64,000 nucleotides of DNA from Fistularia commersonii (taxonomy: Eukaryota; Chordata; Actinopteri; Syngnathiformes; Fistulariidae): contig JBBMNZ010000028.1 in assembly GCA_037954325.1 (NCBI GenBank), positions 9,195,001 through 9,259,000 of the forward strand. The letters run 5' to 3'. The notes below the pieces were generated by a model that did no database searches, was not told where the DNA came from, and saw only the letters and a list, made by a program, of their open reading frames with translations. Position 1 is the stretch's first letter. Each line of letters starts with the position of its first letter. A program made the translations under genes and the position numbers. Positions 11,750 through 23,707 of the stretch are shown here, in pieces.

Positions 11750-11821
11750 GTAAGGCGGACGTAGTAGAGAACACCATGAGAGCGTTAAAGGGGGAAGTGT
11801 GGGCGTTGATTATATATAAAA
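11750..11821 (+). repeat. Direct repeat module inside pogo element, copy 1
   Basis: Begins GTAAGGCGGACGTAGTAG and runs through CACCATGAGAGCGTTAAAG to TATATATAAA. Almost identical to the module at 12351-12421 in the same orientation. Confidence 0.9.
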
Positions 11822-11859
11822 GAACAGGTATGTGCGTTATGCAGGACATCGTTGTTTTA

Positions 11860-12267
11860 ACAACCCTGAAAACATCACCGACAAACACATCCAGCCCAGC
11901 CACATCGCCAACATGGACGAGGTGCCGCTCAATTTCGACACTGTGGAGAAGAAGGGGACCAGCACGGTAGTGATACCCACAACGGGGTACAGAAAGTCTT
12001 CTTGGAGACCACAGTTTCACTAAGAGTGGAAGGCAGCGCCGGGCGAGTTACGCCACAATTTACGAATGGATTGTCGATGCTCGGGCTAACGTGCCTGCTG
12101 GCATTTTTGTTCGAGCTTTCGCAAAAGCCGGCATCATTTCCGGGGAGCCGCACGGTACGGAAAGTGACTCTGATAGTGAGGAAAGTGAACCTGGCATGTT
12201 TGATGGAGATTTAGCGCAGCTGTTCAAATCAGAAACAGAGGATGAGGACTTCAATGGGTTTGACTGA
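11860..12267 (+). pseudogene. Pogo/Tigger transposase remnant (DDE domain pieces and C-terminus)
   Basis: The intact enzyme would cut and paste the element through a DDE catalytic triad in the nucleus. Piece one, up to the stop just before 12024, carries HIANMDEVPL (its D is the first catalytic aspartate position), VEKKGTSTV and TTGYRKSS, the standard start of the pogo DDE domain. Piece two, in another frame (12049-12267), reads YATIYEWIVDARANVPAG, then VRAFAKAGI, then an acidic tail ending in DEDFNGFD before TGA. That tail is characteristic of pogo transposase C-termini. The N-terminal DNA-binding domains and the middle of the DDE domain, with the other two catalytic residues, are missing. 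It cannot be active. Confidence 0.9.
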
Positions 12268-12350
12268 TGACTATTACCGGTAAAAAAAATGTGAATGCCA
12301 AACTCAGTTTTATATACGCACACTTGTATGCTTGTGTGTGTGTTGTTGTT

Positions 12351-12421
12351 GTAAGGCGAAGTAGTAGAGGCCACCATGAGAGCGTTAAAGGGGGAAGTGT
12401 GGGCGTGGATTGTATATAAAA
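12351..12421 (+). repeat. Direct repeat module inside pogo element, copy 2
   Basis: Second copy of the module at 11750-11821, again running from GTAAGGCG through CACCATGAGAGCGTTAAAG to GTATATAAA. It lies downstream of the transposase stop codon, next to the right-end repeats. Confidence 0.9.
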
Positions 12422-12535
12422 CCCGCGCCCTATAATCAGGTGCGCCCTTATGTGTGGGTTAAATACAGTAATGCCACACATAACTGTGACTGCGCCTTAT
12501 AGTGCGGTGCGCCTTATGGTCGTGAAAATACGGTA

Positions 12536-13175
12536 AACATCTCTCTGACATAAAACTGATGGCCCAGCCGAGTTGGTTCCCTGATATTACTTGTTAATGT
12601 CAAAATGTGTTAGAAATATACACTAACATTAGAAACTGTGATCATTGGCTCAAAAACTGCAGTAGAGCATCTTGGCATCTTATATTTCTTACTGCTTGCT
12701 GTTGGATGGATGGATGGATGGATGGATGGACTTTACTGATCATAAAATAATTTCCAGTTGGCATTCCACCGTCTGCCAGGACAGACCCAAGGCGGCAGCA
12801 CCTTACTCTTGTCCGACAATCACCGCTTTCCTGAATAAAACCAACCCAATGAGGTTAATTCACGTTCAGCTTAGTCAAGCTTTATTCTGGGAGGTTTGGA
12901 GTTAAATCTAGACAACTGCCACGGTGCTCTCAGGGATGACAGAAAAAAAAATCTAGCATTTAATGCGTGCAAATTTAAATGACGGGGCCCGAGTTGAGCC
13001 GACTTTTATCACAGTGCCCCGAAACAAAGCCACGCTTGAAAGTAACGACTCGGAAAAAGTACAGCGGAGGCCACAAAATAACCTGACTCACCCATAACAG
13101 ACTACAACGCAGAGCAGGGAATGGCTTCTCGTGTTTTGTTAGGCTTAGTATTCATGACAAGTCTTCCGCCTGTGT

Positions 13176-13177
<2 letters not shown>
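12536..13177. other. No gene seen; contains a (GGAT)n tract
   Basis: AT-rich sequence, then a GGAT tetranucleotide tract (12703-12730), then unremarkable DNA. The GGAT tract may be the end of a lost family A copy, which often ends that way. Confidence 0.4.
12703..12730. repeat. (GGAT)7 microsatellite
   Basis: Seven perfect GGAT units. Confidence 0.95.

Positions 13178-13219
<42 letters not shown>
13178..13219. repeat. (GT)21 microsatellite
   Basis: Perfect GT tract, the first of three dinucleotide tracts within 300 bases. Confidence 0.97.
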
Positions 13220-13220
<1 letters not shown>

Positions 13221-13330
13221 GTACCTGAGCTACATGAATGAGTGAAATACCTTTATCTACATGTTTACACACACATACCAAGGAAATGTCAATCACATGC
13301 CAAATGCAGAGGTTGAGCGCCCTGAAAGAC

Positions 13331-13355
13331 GTGTGTGTGTGTGTGTGTGTGTGTG
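13331..13355. repeat. (GT)12 microsatellite
   Basis: Perfect GT tract, in the same sense as the one 110 bases before it. Confidence 0.96.
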
Positions 13356-13433
13356 CAGCACTGTTTGAGAAACAGCTAAGCTGGAATGAATGTGATCATT
13401 TCCAGACTCGACCCAGCAACGATAAAAAACTGA

Positions 13434-13434
<1 letters not shown>

Positions 13435-13477
<43 letters not shown>
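13435..13477. repeat. (AC)21 microsatellite
   Basis: Perfect AC tract in the opposite sense to the two preceding GT tracts, so the pair could fold into a long hairpin. Confidence 0.97.
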
Positions 13478-13482
<5 letters not shown>

Positions 13483-13499
13483 AAAAAAGAACAGGTAGA

Positions 13500-15000
13500 T
13501 TGCTGTAACCGGTGGGGATTGTATTTGTTTTTGTGACATTTGGCATTGAAACTAAGTGTGAGAGTTAAAAAAAATAAAGAAAGAAAAAAGAAAAATCAAT
13601 TTTCACGGCCCCCGGCGTCAATTTTCTGCTTTCCCGCTGATACAGAATTAGGAAGTCTCTTATTATAACCACGGCCTCTAAAAATATCTTATTTTGTCAA
13701 GTTCACTCCGCTGCCGTCGCGTGGAGGACGATCATAACGCTTAGCGAAACAATCAATCCATTAAGGTGGTCGGTGGTGATAATGGCATCGGGGAAAATTG
13801 CAATGGTGCTTTACAATAATTAAAATCGACCCACGATTAAACAGCAGGAAGATATGGCGATAAAATCAAGCCAAGAATAATATATATATTTTTAAACAGC
13901 GGATCCGTGGAGAATAAAGAGCGTGGTCAAAGAACACTGCAGTCCATCTACAGTTTAAGGATCCATCAGAGATAGCGGAGGTTTGGGGGTGGGGCTAAAA
14001 GCGCCATCTTAAGCACTTTCGACAACGTTTCAAACTACTTCCCGCTCAAGCTGTGAACCATCCAGGCTGGGGGACAATAAGATTTCTCCAACGTCACGTT
14101 GATGGAGGCAGAACAGCAGCAAATCCAGAGACTTGTTTTCTGCTTCGCACCGGGAGGGGGAGAGAAAATGCAAGTTCCGTTTCCACGGCGCTACGTAACA
14201 CGGAACAACACAAATGAAAATAAGTGACACCGTACGCTGGAGAGATGGAACAAGATTTACATAGTAAATTTACAGGAGGTGGCGATGTAACCACAAAACG
14301 CCGTAGGTCAAGGACGTAGTAAACCGAGGACTTCCTGTGATGGCAAAATTTGCATCGTGCAAGGGCAAAAGGGTCGACGTCTTTCTCCGAGTAGAAAGTG
14401 AATCAGAATATTATCTCTGCCTCTTTGCAAATCACTCGACCCAGAACCTGATGTTTGGCCGCACCGCCGGTTCAGATTTCTAACGGGGTTTAACTGTCGC
14501 CGTTACACGTAACTATGTAATGGAAGGTAACATAAGCGTGCACATCACTGTGCACAATATTATTCTATGTGGAATGAGTGACAGGCCAGATGCCATTCCA
14601 GTTCCTGCCAGGAGATGCGTCTGGAAGCACTTTCTGTTTCTGTTGTTCTGTTTTTTTTAAGGTGTAATGGGACTGTTGCCAAGAGACGGTCCAAGCTAAC
14701 TACTGCCACACCTCACTTGGGTTTTTTTTTTTCCAATGTCCATTTTGTTGCCGCATTTAAATATCACGCGGCGGCAGTTCATAATAAAACTCACTTGCTC
14801 GTGAAAGACGTTTTACCATCAGGTCCGATGCATTTAATGGTCGACTTTATTCCCAAGTGTTCACAAAACTCCTAGAAAGCATATTACCTTTTATTTCTGT
14901 GAGAAGACAAACACCGCCTCCTGCTTTTCCAATATATCTATCTTTAAGCTAATATTCTTTAACTCAATCAGAACTACAGATGGTAAATGAGGACATGACC
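13500..15000. other. No gene; possible conserved non-coding block (about 13600-13870)
   Basis: From 13600 to 13870 the DNA is free of simple repeats and has AT-rich cores in GC-balanced surroundings (CAATCAATCCATTAAGG near 13750, TACAATAATTAAAATCG near 13812). This style is common in developmental enhancers. An octamer, ATTTGCAT, lies at 14348-14355. Conservation is untested. Confidence 0.2.
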
Positions 15001-17164
15001 ATGTTTGCACGGGTCAGGTGTGTGAGACACGGGTTTGGCTGCAGGGAATGAGGCGTGTGGAAAAAGAGATGATGATGATGGTAGCGCAACCTTTCAGCCC
15101 CACCTTCTCGCCCCGCCGTCACCGTCCTGCCGCGTCTATCCCACCACGACTCCTGTCCCAGAGGGACGTCAAGCGGTCGGGGCCGGTAAACTGTGTCTGG
15201 AAATCGTACAAAAAAGATAAATGAACAGGAAGTAAGAAAGGTGAAATGGGGAGAAAAACTAAACAACGCAGAACCGAGCAGGTGGAGGTAGCGGGAATAG
15301 AAAACAGGTTAATATATAAAAGCAAGGAGGCAGAGGAGGGAGCTCAAACCAGAAACAGACGGAAATTGAAAAAAAAAAAAAAAACAAAAAGAACAACTAA
15401 AGAATAAAACAACACTCGAAAGGGATGGAAGACAAATTAAGCAGAGGGCGGCCGGGGACACGGAGAGAAAAGGGCATCATGTTCAATTCCTCTTTCAAAA
15501 TGAAGTGAGCATTACGTGAGGATGAAGAAAGGCTTGTACCTCTTATTCTTGCAGCGCAAAGAGGAAGCAAACACCGGGGGGCTACATCAAACGCATGACT
15601 GCGTTCACGGAGAACCGCGAGGGGGAAGAATAACGGAGACAATTAAGAGTGTAAGCGACCCGGCGGCCAATCGACACGCTCCTGTAACCATAAGCCGGCG
15701 GAGCTAGCCGCGGAACCGGACGCGTCGCCAGACACGCCACCGATCAAATCATCGGTTAGCTACCGGGCTGGAAAGAGTCGACAAGTTTCTTACGGTGGCG
15801 CCGACTAATCCTGGAAGTTCTCCCTCCGCCCGTTCCGCCAGGTAGTAACGAGGCACCGCTTCCGGAGGGATCCTGGGAAATGTTTGAGTTAGTTTGACAG
15901 CCAGCCGTTAGAGGTCGGGAGCGGGGTGTAATTACCGATTCAGGAAGGGGTTTAATTAGGTAAACGTGTTGATATAAATGAACTGAGCGGGAAGAGAGTC
16001 ATCGCACCGCAGGAATTATCAAGGCAGGTGTTTGTGTGCGAGATTCTGTCCGAGGCGGCGGGGTGGGGTTCGGAAGGGGTTGGGGATCTAATAAGTTTGG
16101 AATACTTGTCAGTGAAAGCCGTCTGGCGTATTTGCTTGAAAATCCTTAATCCCCGACACCTTACGGGCTGAAAGGCTGGCAACGCTCCGGAGCCGCGGCT
16201 AACATACGTGCAAAATTGTTCCGTCAAAACACGTCCGGGTCCCTCATTTGCATCGCGAAAGAAAAGCTGACATTTTAATATAATCCCGCTGACATGCAAA
16301 CCGAGCAAAAGCCAATTCCATGAGCCGCCGTGTGCAGCGGAGATGGAGCGATGTGCGAATCTGAAGGCAATCGCAGGTGGATGCACGCGCCGGCTCAATA
16401 AAACACAAACTAAATTTAATGAGCTCTCAAGCTCCTCTACAGTGACAATTACTTTTCCATTTTCTCCACCTTTTACAACTATCATTCACGCCACATCGTG
16501 CACCTCCCATCCAACCCCCCCCCACCAATACACCATCTGCCCCCGCTGCCTGTCCTCGCCACCCCCCGCTTCCCTTTCCCCCCCCACCTTCCCTACTCAG
16601 TTGTAAATCCACTCTCAGCCTCCATCTTTTTCTCCCTGCGAAACAACAGCCATTCAGGAGAGAGAGCCATCAATCTTCTTCAGTGAGACCGGGAGTGCAG
16701 AGGAGCACCAAGGCTACAGCAGATTACTATCTCTCCTTACCTCCACTCAGCACGGGTAGACACAAGGCGGGAGTTGGGGGCGAGTCAAAGAAACAATCTT
16801 CGACGGCAAGCGGACATGTTACATCTTAAAAGCCTCAAACAAACTTCCGCCCCCTGTCAGCGGCCGGGGCTTGTCAAGTAAAAAGCACAGCGGCTTAATT
16901 CGAAGACGGCAATCCTAACTGGCAACTGCAAACCCAACCCCGGCATTATTTCCACAGACAGCCGTGCTGGCGGAGCGACCGACCGCAGCCTGCAACACCT
17001 TCAACCGCCGTCTCCACCGTCAGGCTGCAAGTCGTCGGTTATTTCCGTGCCCTATTTTCCCAGGGGGCCTGCTGAGACGCCAGCAGTCACAGAACAGGAC
17101 TGGAGTCCGGCGTCAGTTTTTTTTTTTTTTTTTTTGATCATTAACTAGCGGTACAATGGCGGTG
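15001..17164. other. No gene; possible conserved non-coding block (about 16130-16460)
   Basis: A15-type run near 15369-15384. From 15650 to 15900 the DNA is CpG-rich. From 16130 to 16460 it has an enhancer-like look and contains the octamer ATTTGCAT at 16246-16253. From 16500 to 16600 it is C-rich. The 177-codon minus frame at 15952-16485 has no recognisable domain. A T-run lies at about 17117-17135. Confidence 0.2.
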
Positions 17165-17345
17165 GGGACGGTTAACCTGTCAATCACAGGGCCGCATTTA
17201 CATACATCCAACCATTGTGGCCTTCGGACAGTCTGGAGTCTCGGCCGAACATGTGGATGGCTTTTGGACTATTGAAGGAAGACGGAGAACATAGAGAGAA
17301 CCCAGGCAGGAGAACCTGGAAAGAAATCCAACCCAGGGTTTTAGA
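17165..17345 (+). repeat. Family A dispersed repeat, copy lacking the head
   Basis: Starts at CCTGTCAATCACAGGGCC and continues through ACATCCAACCATT, GGCTTTTGGACTATTGAAGG and GAGAGAACCCAGGCAGG. Confidence 0.85.
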
Positions 17346-18374
17346 GTGAAAAAAAACACAACTCTACATTTTAATAACTCGACATCTAACAATCCCAGTC
17401 GGATTGAAATGACAAAAAGATGAAGAAGAAAATTAAATGAAATTAAAAACATTTGAAAGTGTGTGTGTAACGTCAAGCCAAGTCAGTTTTTTTTTTTTAA
17501 TACTGAGCCAAAGCACAACAGAGTTGTCTCATGATACTTTCCATGAAGAGCAGATCTGGACCGCACTCTTTAAAATCATTAACAGAAACCCAACTTTCAC
17601 TCATGTTGCAAGCAAGTGGCGAGAGCAGCAAGGAAAAAGGTCCCTTTACCGGGTAAAAACCTTGGCCGGATCCCAGCTCAAGGCGGGCGGCCTTTTGTCT
17701 CGACCGGTCGGGGTAGAATGCTAATAACAACAGCTGTGCATACAGCTACAGGTGATAAAATACAAAAATGGCTTGATTGAAAAATAAAAAATGGTGAAAT
17801 GGTGAGTGCCCAGCGGGGGGGAGCGGTGGGCTCTAAATAAACATGTAAATATCTAGTGAAATGCTGTGAATGTTTGAAAATAAAGATAACAATTGTAATA
17901 ATAGAATAATAATTGTATAATGTATAGTATAATAAAAGCCAAATAGTAATAAAATTAAATGTAAAATGGATTGTGTGCAAAGGTGCTTATCCAGTTGTGA
18001 CTTATTAGATCATTTTATATTATTCTATATAACAATTTCAATATAATGCTCATAAGTGTGTGCCTTATCATACCGCTGAAAAGTGCTGTTTTACAAACGC
18101 GGGGTCCCTCCGAAGAGTGCGCCCCCCTTTTGGCTGCAGTTGTTGCGCAAAGGACATTGCCGCTTCAGTGCATGTTGGACTAGCAAGACGGTATCCGACC
18201 GGTGGTGACAGGACCCGGGGTCTTTTTTTGAAAAGAAAAAAAACTTGTTTGTCATTTTTTTTTTCTCCTTGTTTATTTGTGGTTGGAAGTGGCGATGCTT
18301 GTAAAGATCACAGATGCCGTTTAACAGCTGGCGTTCATTACAGAACTGGGACAAAACAACAGGCGGTGCTAATT
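17346..18374. other. No gene seen; very AT-rich at 17860-18060
   Basis: Contains an AATA/TAAT-rich tract without a clear repeat unit. The 124-codon plus frame at 18060-18434 ends inside a family A copy and is not coding. Confidence 0.4.
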
Positions 18375-18640
18375 CAGTCATTTTCTAAAACCCATATCCT
18401 GCACACAGGGTCGGGGAAGGGGGGCTGCAGCTGACACTGGGTAGGGAGGCTGGGTTTAACCAGTCACCTGTCAGTCACAAAGCCACATATAGAGACATCC
18501 AATATCTAATTTTTCACCCTTGACAATTTCCTCTTCTGTGAACCTACTGACTGTTTTCGGACTGTGGGAGGAAGACGGAGAAACCTGCAGGAAACCCACT
18601 CAGAGAGAACCCGCTGTGAGCCGACCTCTGACCCAACATG
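18375..18640 (+). repeat. Family A dispersed repeat, near-complete copy
   Basis: Landmarks in order: CATATCCTGCACACAGGGTC, CACCTGTCAGTCACAAAGCC, ATAGAGACATCC, GTGAACCTACTGACTG, CGGACTGTGGGAGGAAGACG and CAGAGAGAACCC. Confidence 0.85.
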
Positions 18641-19498
18641 ATGATCTTGTGGTGTTAAACTGAGGCAAAATAGATATTAACTCTAAAAAACACAAATAAT
18701 GCAAGACAGCAGATTTTCCTTCGCTTAAAATCATCTAGCATTAATGAAAACAAAGGAATTCAACCTTTACAAGTATTTCCCAGCCAATACAGCCGTCCGT
18801 ATGACGGCACTGGGACGCTTCACTTGTTTCATGTTTGATTTTTTAAATTGAAAAAAAAAAAAGAATCAATATGCAAGGGCAAGCGTGACGTTGGTTCCGG
18901 GAGATGAATCTAATCCTGTCAGCCTGGTGGGTTGGCAGTTTTAGTGATGCTGTTTCTTATAATTTTTTAATAGTAATATGATGAGTCTCCTGCTTTAGCC
19001 AGCCAGTGGGGTAGGGGGCGCTGCTGTGCCACTTGAACACCCCTATGATTCCTAAAATACTTGAAAACCTAGTAGATAATTGGGTCTAATCCAATTTAGG
19101 TCAAACAATACCCTGCTTTCGAGAATAGGTGTGAGTACTAGCCTCTGCGCTAAATCACCTGTAGATGAGACTATTTCTTCACTTCAGGGTTCTTAAATAA
19201 AAAAGACAAATGGATTGAAGTCCAGAAGAATCTCTTTCACTCATAAAAAGAAACATTAAAAGTCCCTGAATAAAAAAAAAACAATAAACTGAAAAAAAAA
19301 CAATAAAATTGTAATGGGTAGTGTGTCTGCAATTCAGTCAGTGTTCTGGTCAATAACTTTTAAACAACCGAACATGGCCCCTGAACACAGTGCCTGGGAT
19401 ACAATCTCAAAAGAGGTCCTGCTCTTGCGTAAAATGACAAATATAACTTGACAAATTCGCTGCTTCAGGACATCTAAAAGACTGTGCCAGTGACTCTG
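18641..19498. other. No gene seen
   Basis: AT-rich sequence with A-runs near 18851 and 19269-19300. No recognisable element. Confidence 0.4.
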
Positions 19499-19546
19499 TT
19501 TGTGTGTGTATGTGTGCACTTGTGTGTATGTGTGCACTTGTGTGCA
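19499..19546. repeat. 20-bp tandem repeat, about 2.3 copies
   Basis: The unit TGTGTGTATGTGTGCACTTG is repeated twice with a partial third copy. It is an alternating purine-pyrimidine array 130 bases before the long AC tract. Confidence 0.85.
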
Positions 19547-19677
19547 TGAGGGATGGAGTGTTGACACTCACGAATGTGGAAAAGCCAGAGCCGTGACCTT
19601 GCAGCCAGCAGGGTTTTTTAACAAGCTCCCTCACTGCCCTATGTGTTTTGCGTGTGCGATGCTGCACTCATGCACGC

Positions 19678-20999
<1,322 letters not shown>

Positions 21000-21312
21000 T
21001 CAATTCATTCATTCATCCTCCACACCACTTACCCTTCACTTGGGGTCATAGCAGTGCTGGAGCCAATCCTGGCTAAGAGGCGGAGCTAAACCCGGACAGA
21101 TCTCCTGTCAATCACAGGGCCACTTATAGAGATGTCAAAGCATTCACGCCTATATAATTTAAAGTTTTCAGTGAACCTACTGACTGTCTGGACTGTGGAA
21201 TGACGTAAAATCTGCCTAAGCAGGAGGCCGTGTAGAGAACCCAAGCAGGAATGGGAAAAACATCAGAAGCGCCAAAGCCGAATATTAGCCGGCAGGGAGT
21301 CCACCTTGAGCA
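21000..21312 (+). repeat. Family A dispersed repeat, near-complete copy
   Basis: Landmarks: ATTCATTCATTCATCC, GGAGCCAATCCTGGC, CCTGTCAATCACAGGGCCAC, TATAGAGATG, TTTCAGTGAACCTACTGACT, GGACTGTGGAATGACG and GTAGAGAACCCAAGCAGG. One of the best preserved copies here. Confidence 0.9.
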
Positions 21313-22529
21313 CACCAATCGGATTGGTTTCCTTGCCGGTGAAAATCACACATGACATGTAAGATGGCCAATTATGAGGCACTGTTAAATTCCTCCCGGC
21401 AGCTCCTGGGTGCAAACACGCTAATGCCTCTGTAAATTTGATGTGTTAAACCGCGGTGAGGTCTCTGTGTGCGTACGTGCTCACTTCTTAAAATACATGA
21501 TTTCTTAGTAGCTGGTGTGAAGTACTTGAGGTCACAGCTGTTATTTGACAGTATCTAACATCATCTTTTGGTGTGCAACATATTGCCCTGCCAAAAAAAG
21601 TTGAAATAGAACCTGTTAAGACAACAGGCTAAAAGGGATGCTAATTGAGGGATTGGGTTCAATGCCGGATTTGACACTGCGAAATTCTATTTTACCGTTA
21701 TTCTGTACGACGAGAGTCATTAAGCTTTATTGGAAATATAACCTAGACCTGTCGAGCGATTGGCTCCTGAGACACCAGGGCGGATGTCTGATCGGTATAA
21801 TGTTATTTTCAGACGCAAAGTCGATGCTGTTGACGGCCGAGCAAAGGGCTGAAAAGATTAGCCACACTACGAGAGAGTCATTTGTATATTTTCATTGACC
21901 CATACATAATTGGAGTCGTTTATCAGAGTCAAATGTCACATATTAGATCCTCCAATGAGACCATTCGCTTCTGTTATGTACTTTGTAAGAATTAGTACTA
22001 AATATCTCAACTGCTTGGACAATCTACGAATTTAGAAAATAAAAAGTCCAACCCCGGATTCGGTTAAGACAGTGATGTACACAGTCAGTTCTCATCTATA
22101 GTTCAGTTACAGGGAGAAGTTTGACTGACCAAGATGTCAGGAAGTTGTCAGAACTAAACGTCCCTGAAGAGCTTCATGGGAAGACCATCTTCATCGGCAG
22201 GACTTTCTGGAAGTTATTCGTCAGGAACCAGACACAAACAGCTCGAGCATAGACCAAGTAGCATCAAACAGATGGGCTATTCTGCGGACTTTGTTTTTTT
22301 TTTAAATAATCATTTGTTCATATGTTTGTGGAGGTTCTCTGTGAATTCTTGCCGAAATCTTGAATTTCTTCACTTTCAAGAGAAGAAATTGATCCTCATT
22401 CTTTTACTGCTCCTGATGGGGGTGTTTTACAAAAAACAGTCCCTGCTAGCCTGATTTACCTGTTTGTGTTTCTGTAAAGTTGAAGATGTTTTGGTCAGCT
22501 GAATATACAATTTAAGAGCTTTTGATATA
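21313..22529. other. No gene; possible conserved non-coding block (about 21620-21970)
   Basis: From 21620 to 21970 the DNA is free of simple repeats, of even composition, and carries homeodomain-type cores (GAGTCATTAAGC near 21713, ACATAATTGG near 21903). The 86-codon plus frame there is not recognised. Confidence 0.2.
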
Positions 22530-23083
22530 CAGTATACCCTTGTTTTTCGCAGGGTTACGTTCCAAAAAGAACCCGTGATGAGCAAAATCTGTGAAGTAGA
22601 AACCTTTTTTTTTTTTTTTTTACAATCAAATTCTCTATTATACATTGCTGCTGTCATCCTTATGTTTTTTTCTTCCTTCTTTATGGAACAAATGGAAGAT
22701 TCATTAATTCCGTAATGCCGACCTACAGCTGCATAGCGTTTACCTTCCCTTAGCATGTCCACAAGTTTAACTTTATCTGCGATAGATAGCATCTTCCGCT
22801 GCTTTTTGGGCCCTGCCGCAGGTGCTTTTGTCGGCCCAGAGCGTTTTGTCAACATTATGGGTTTCAGAGAAACTCGAAATTGCATGAGAATTTGCACGTA
22901 CGTAATGTAAATTTGGCAAGCTGTTTTACGTACGTGTACATATTAAACTGCAACCTTATTGACGCACAGGTAAAGAAGCGGCGTGATTTTTAGCCAATCA
23001 GAATGCAGAACACAATGCATGATGCAAATCCGTGAAGTAGCGAAACCGTGAAAAGTAAACCGCGTTATAACAAGGGATCACCG
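22530..23083 (-). mobile_element. Tigger-derived short element, copy 1
   Basis: A 554-bp element flanked by TA on both sides (22528-22529 and 23084-23085). The left end reads CAGTATACCCTTGTTTTTCG. The right end, inverted, reads CGGTGATCCCTTG. These are imperfect inverted repeats of the Tigger/pogo type. The minus strand keeps the start of the transposase gene (separate entry) but no DDE domain. The sister copy at 27464-28009 has the same ends, length and orientation. This is a non-autonomous derivative that spread using another element's transposase. Confidence 0.92.
22620..22855 (-). pseudogene. Tigger transposase N-terminal fragment (CENP-B-type HTH)
   Basis: Reading starts at an ATG at 22855 (minus). 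The product begins MLTKRSGPTK, then KKQRKMLSIADKVKLVDML, then VGRHYGINESSICSIKK, then IRMTAAMY. This is the psq/CENP-B N-terminal helix-turn-helix that binds the transposon ends: a basic lead, a first helix around DKVKLVDML, and the ARHYGINESTI-type recognition region. Similarity stops at an A/T run, after which the frame continues in unrelated sequence to a stop at 22427. The second DNA-binding domain and the whole DDE domain are missing. The HTH frame itself is intact, unlike in the sister copy. Confidence 0.88.
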
Positions 23084-23085
23084 TA

Positions 23086-23685
23086 GTTAGTAATTTGATA
23101 AAGGTTCTTACTTCGGAGCTTAAAATTTAACGGCAACGATCATTGAGTGGGTATCTGCAGTATATGACAACTTATAGTATTTCTATGCTTCCTATGGGTG
23201 CGATGGATATCAAGAAAAAGCATCCGAACAGGGGGCCCAATTTAGTGTTTGACAGTGAGCTTGTATGGTGTCCCTGCACAACAAGGGGCACCATATAATC
23301 ACAAAATGTGTGTGAGGACACACTGATGCCCCCTGTGGCACTGAGTGGTACTACTTGACGGAACAGCACGGCGCCTCCATCCGCTGCCCTTCAGTACCTG
23401 CAGAAACTAGATAAAAAAGGTTCCTGCCACACTTGAGAGTTAATAAATAAAAATGCTTTTAGTCTGTTTCACCGGTCACCTGGGAGTTTTAGGGGTGCAG
23501 CGTGGCACGGCGCGCCGTCTCACCGAGCTTCAGGCTCAGTGTGTAATGCAGACACAGGATGTGGGGTCAGCGGCCTGGGCTTGGGTGTGCCTTTCTGCTC
23601 AGTGACCTGATGAAGATGAAGGACTCCCCGCCGACTTACAATCCGAGCGCTGATCCACCTTCGCCATCCCCCCTCCCTGGTCAGC
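23086..23685. other. No gene seen
   Basis: Unremarkable sequence leading into a C/G-rich stretch. Confidence 0.4.
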
Positions 23686-23707
23686 GGGGGGGGGGGGGGG
23701 GGGGGGG
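23686..23707. repeat. Poly(G) run, 22 bases
   Basis: Uninterrupted G22. Such runs can form G-quadruplexes and are often mis-sized by sequencing. Confidence 0.95.

Larger units (their letters stand above)
11650..12533 (+). mobile_element. Internally deleted pogo/Tigger DNA transposon
   Basis: The element has near-perfect terminal inverted repeats: CCGTATTTTCACGACTATAA at the left end, and its inverted match ending in CGTGAAAATACGG at the right. A TA dinucleotide flanks each side (11648-11649 and 12534-12535), as expected for Tc1/mariner-pogo target duplication. Inside are two pieces of a pogo-family transposase (see separate entry), so this is a deletion derivative of a once autonomous element, about 884 bp against roughly 2-3 kb for complete relatives. 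The internal layout is odd: a 71-bp module is present twice in direct orientation, and a GC-rich 22-bp motif is present three times near the ends. Confidence 0.9.

Noticed and set aside
15952..16485. 177-codon minus-strand frame
   Set aside because: No recognisable domain; it overlaps a region that looks like conserved non-coding DNA, and the length is not exceptional for GC-balanced sequence.
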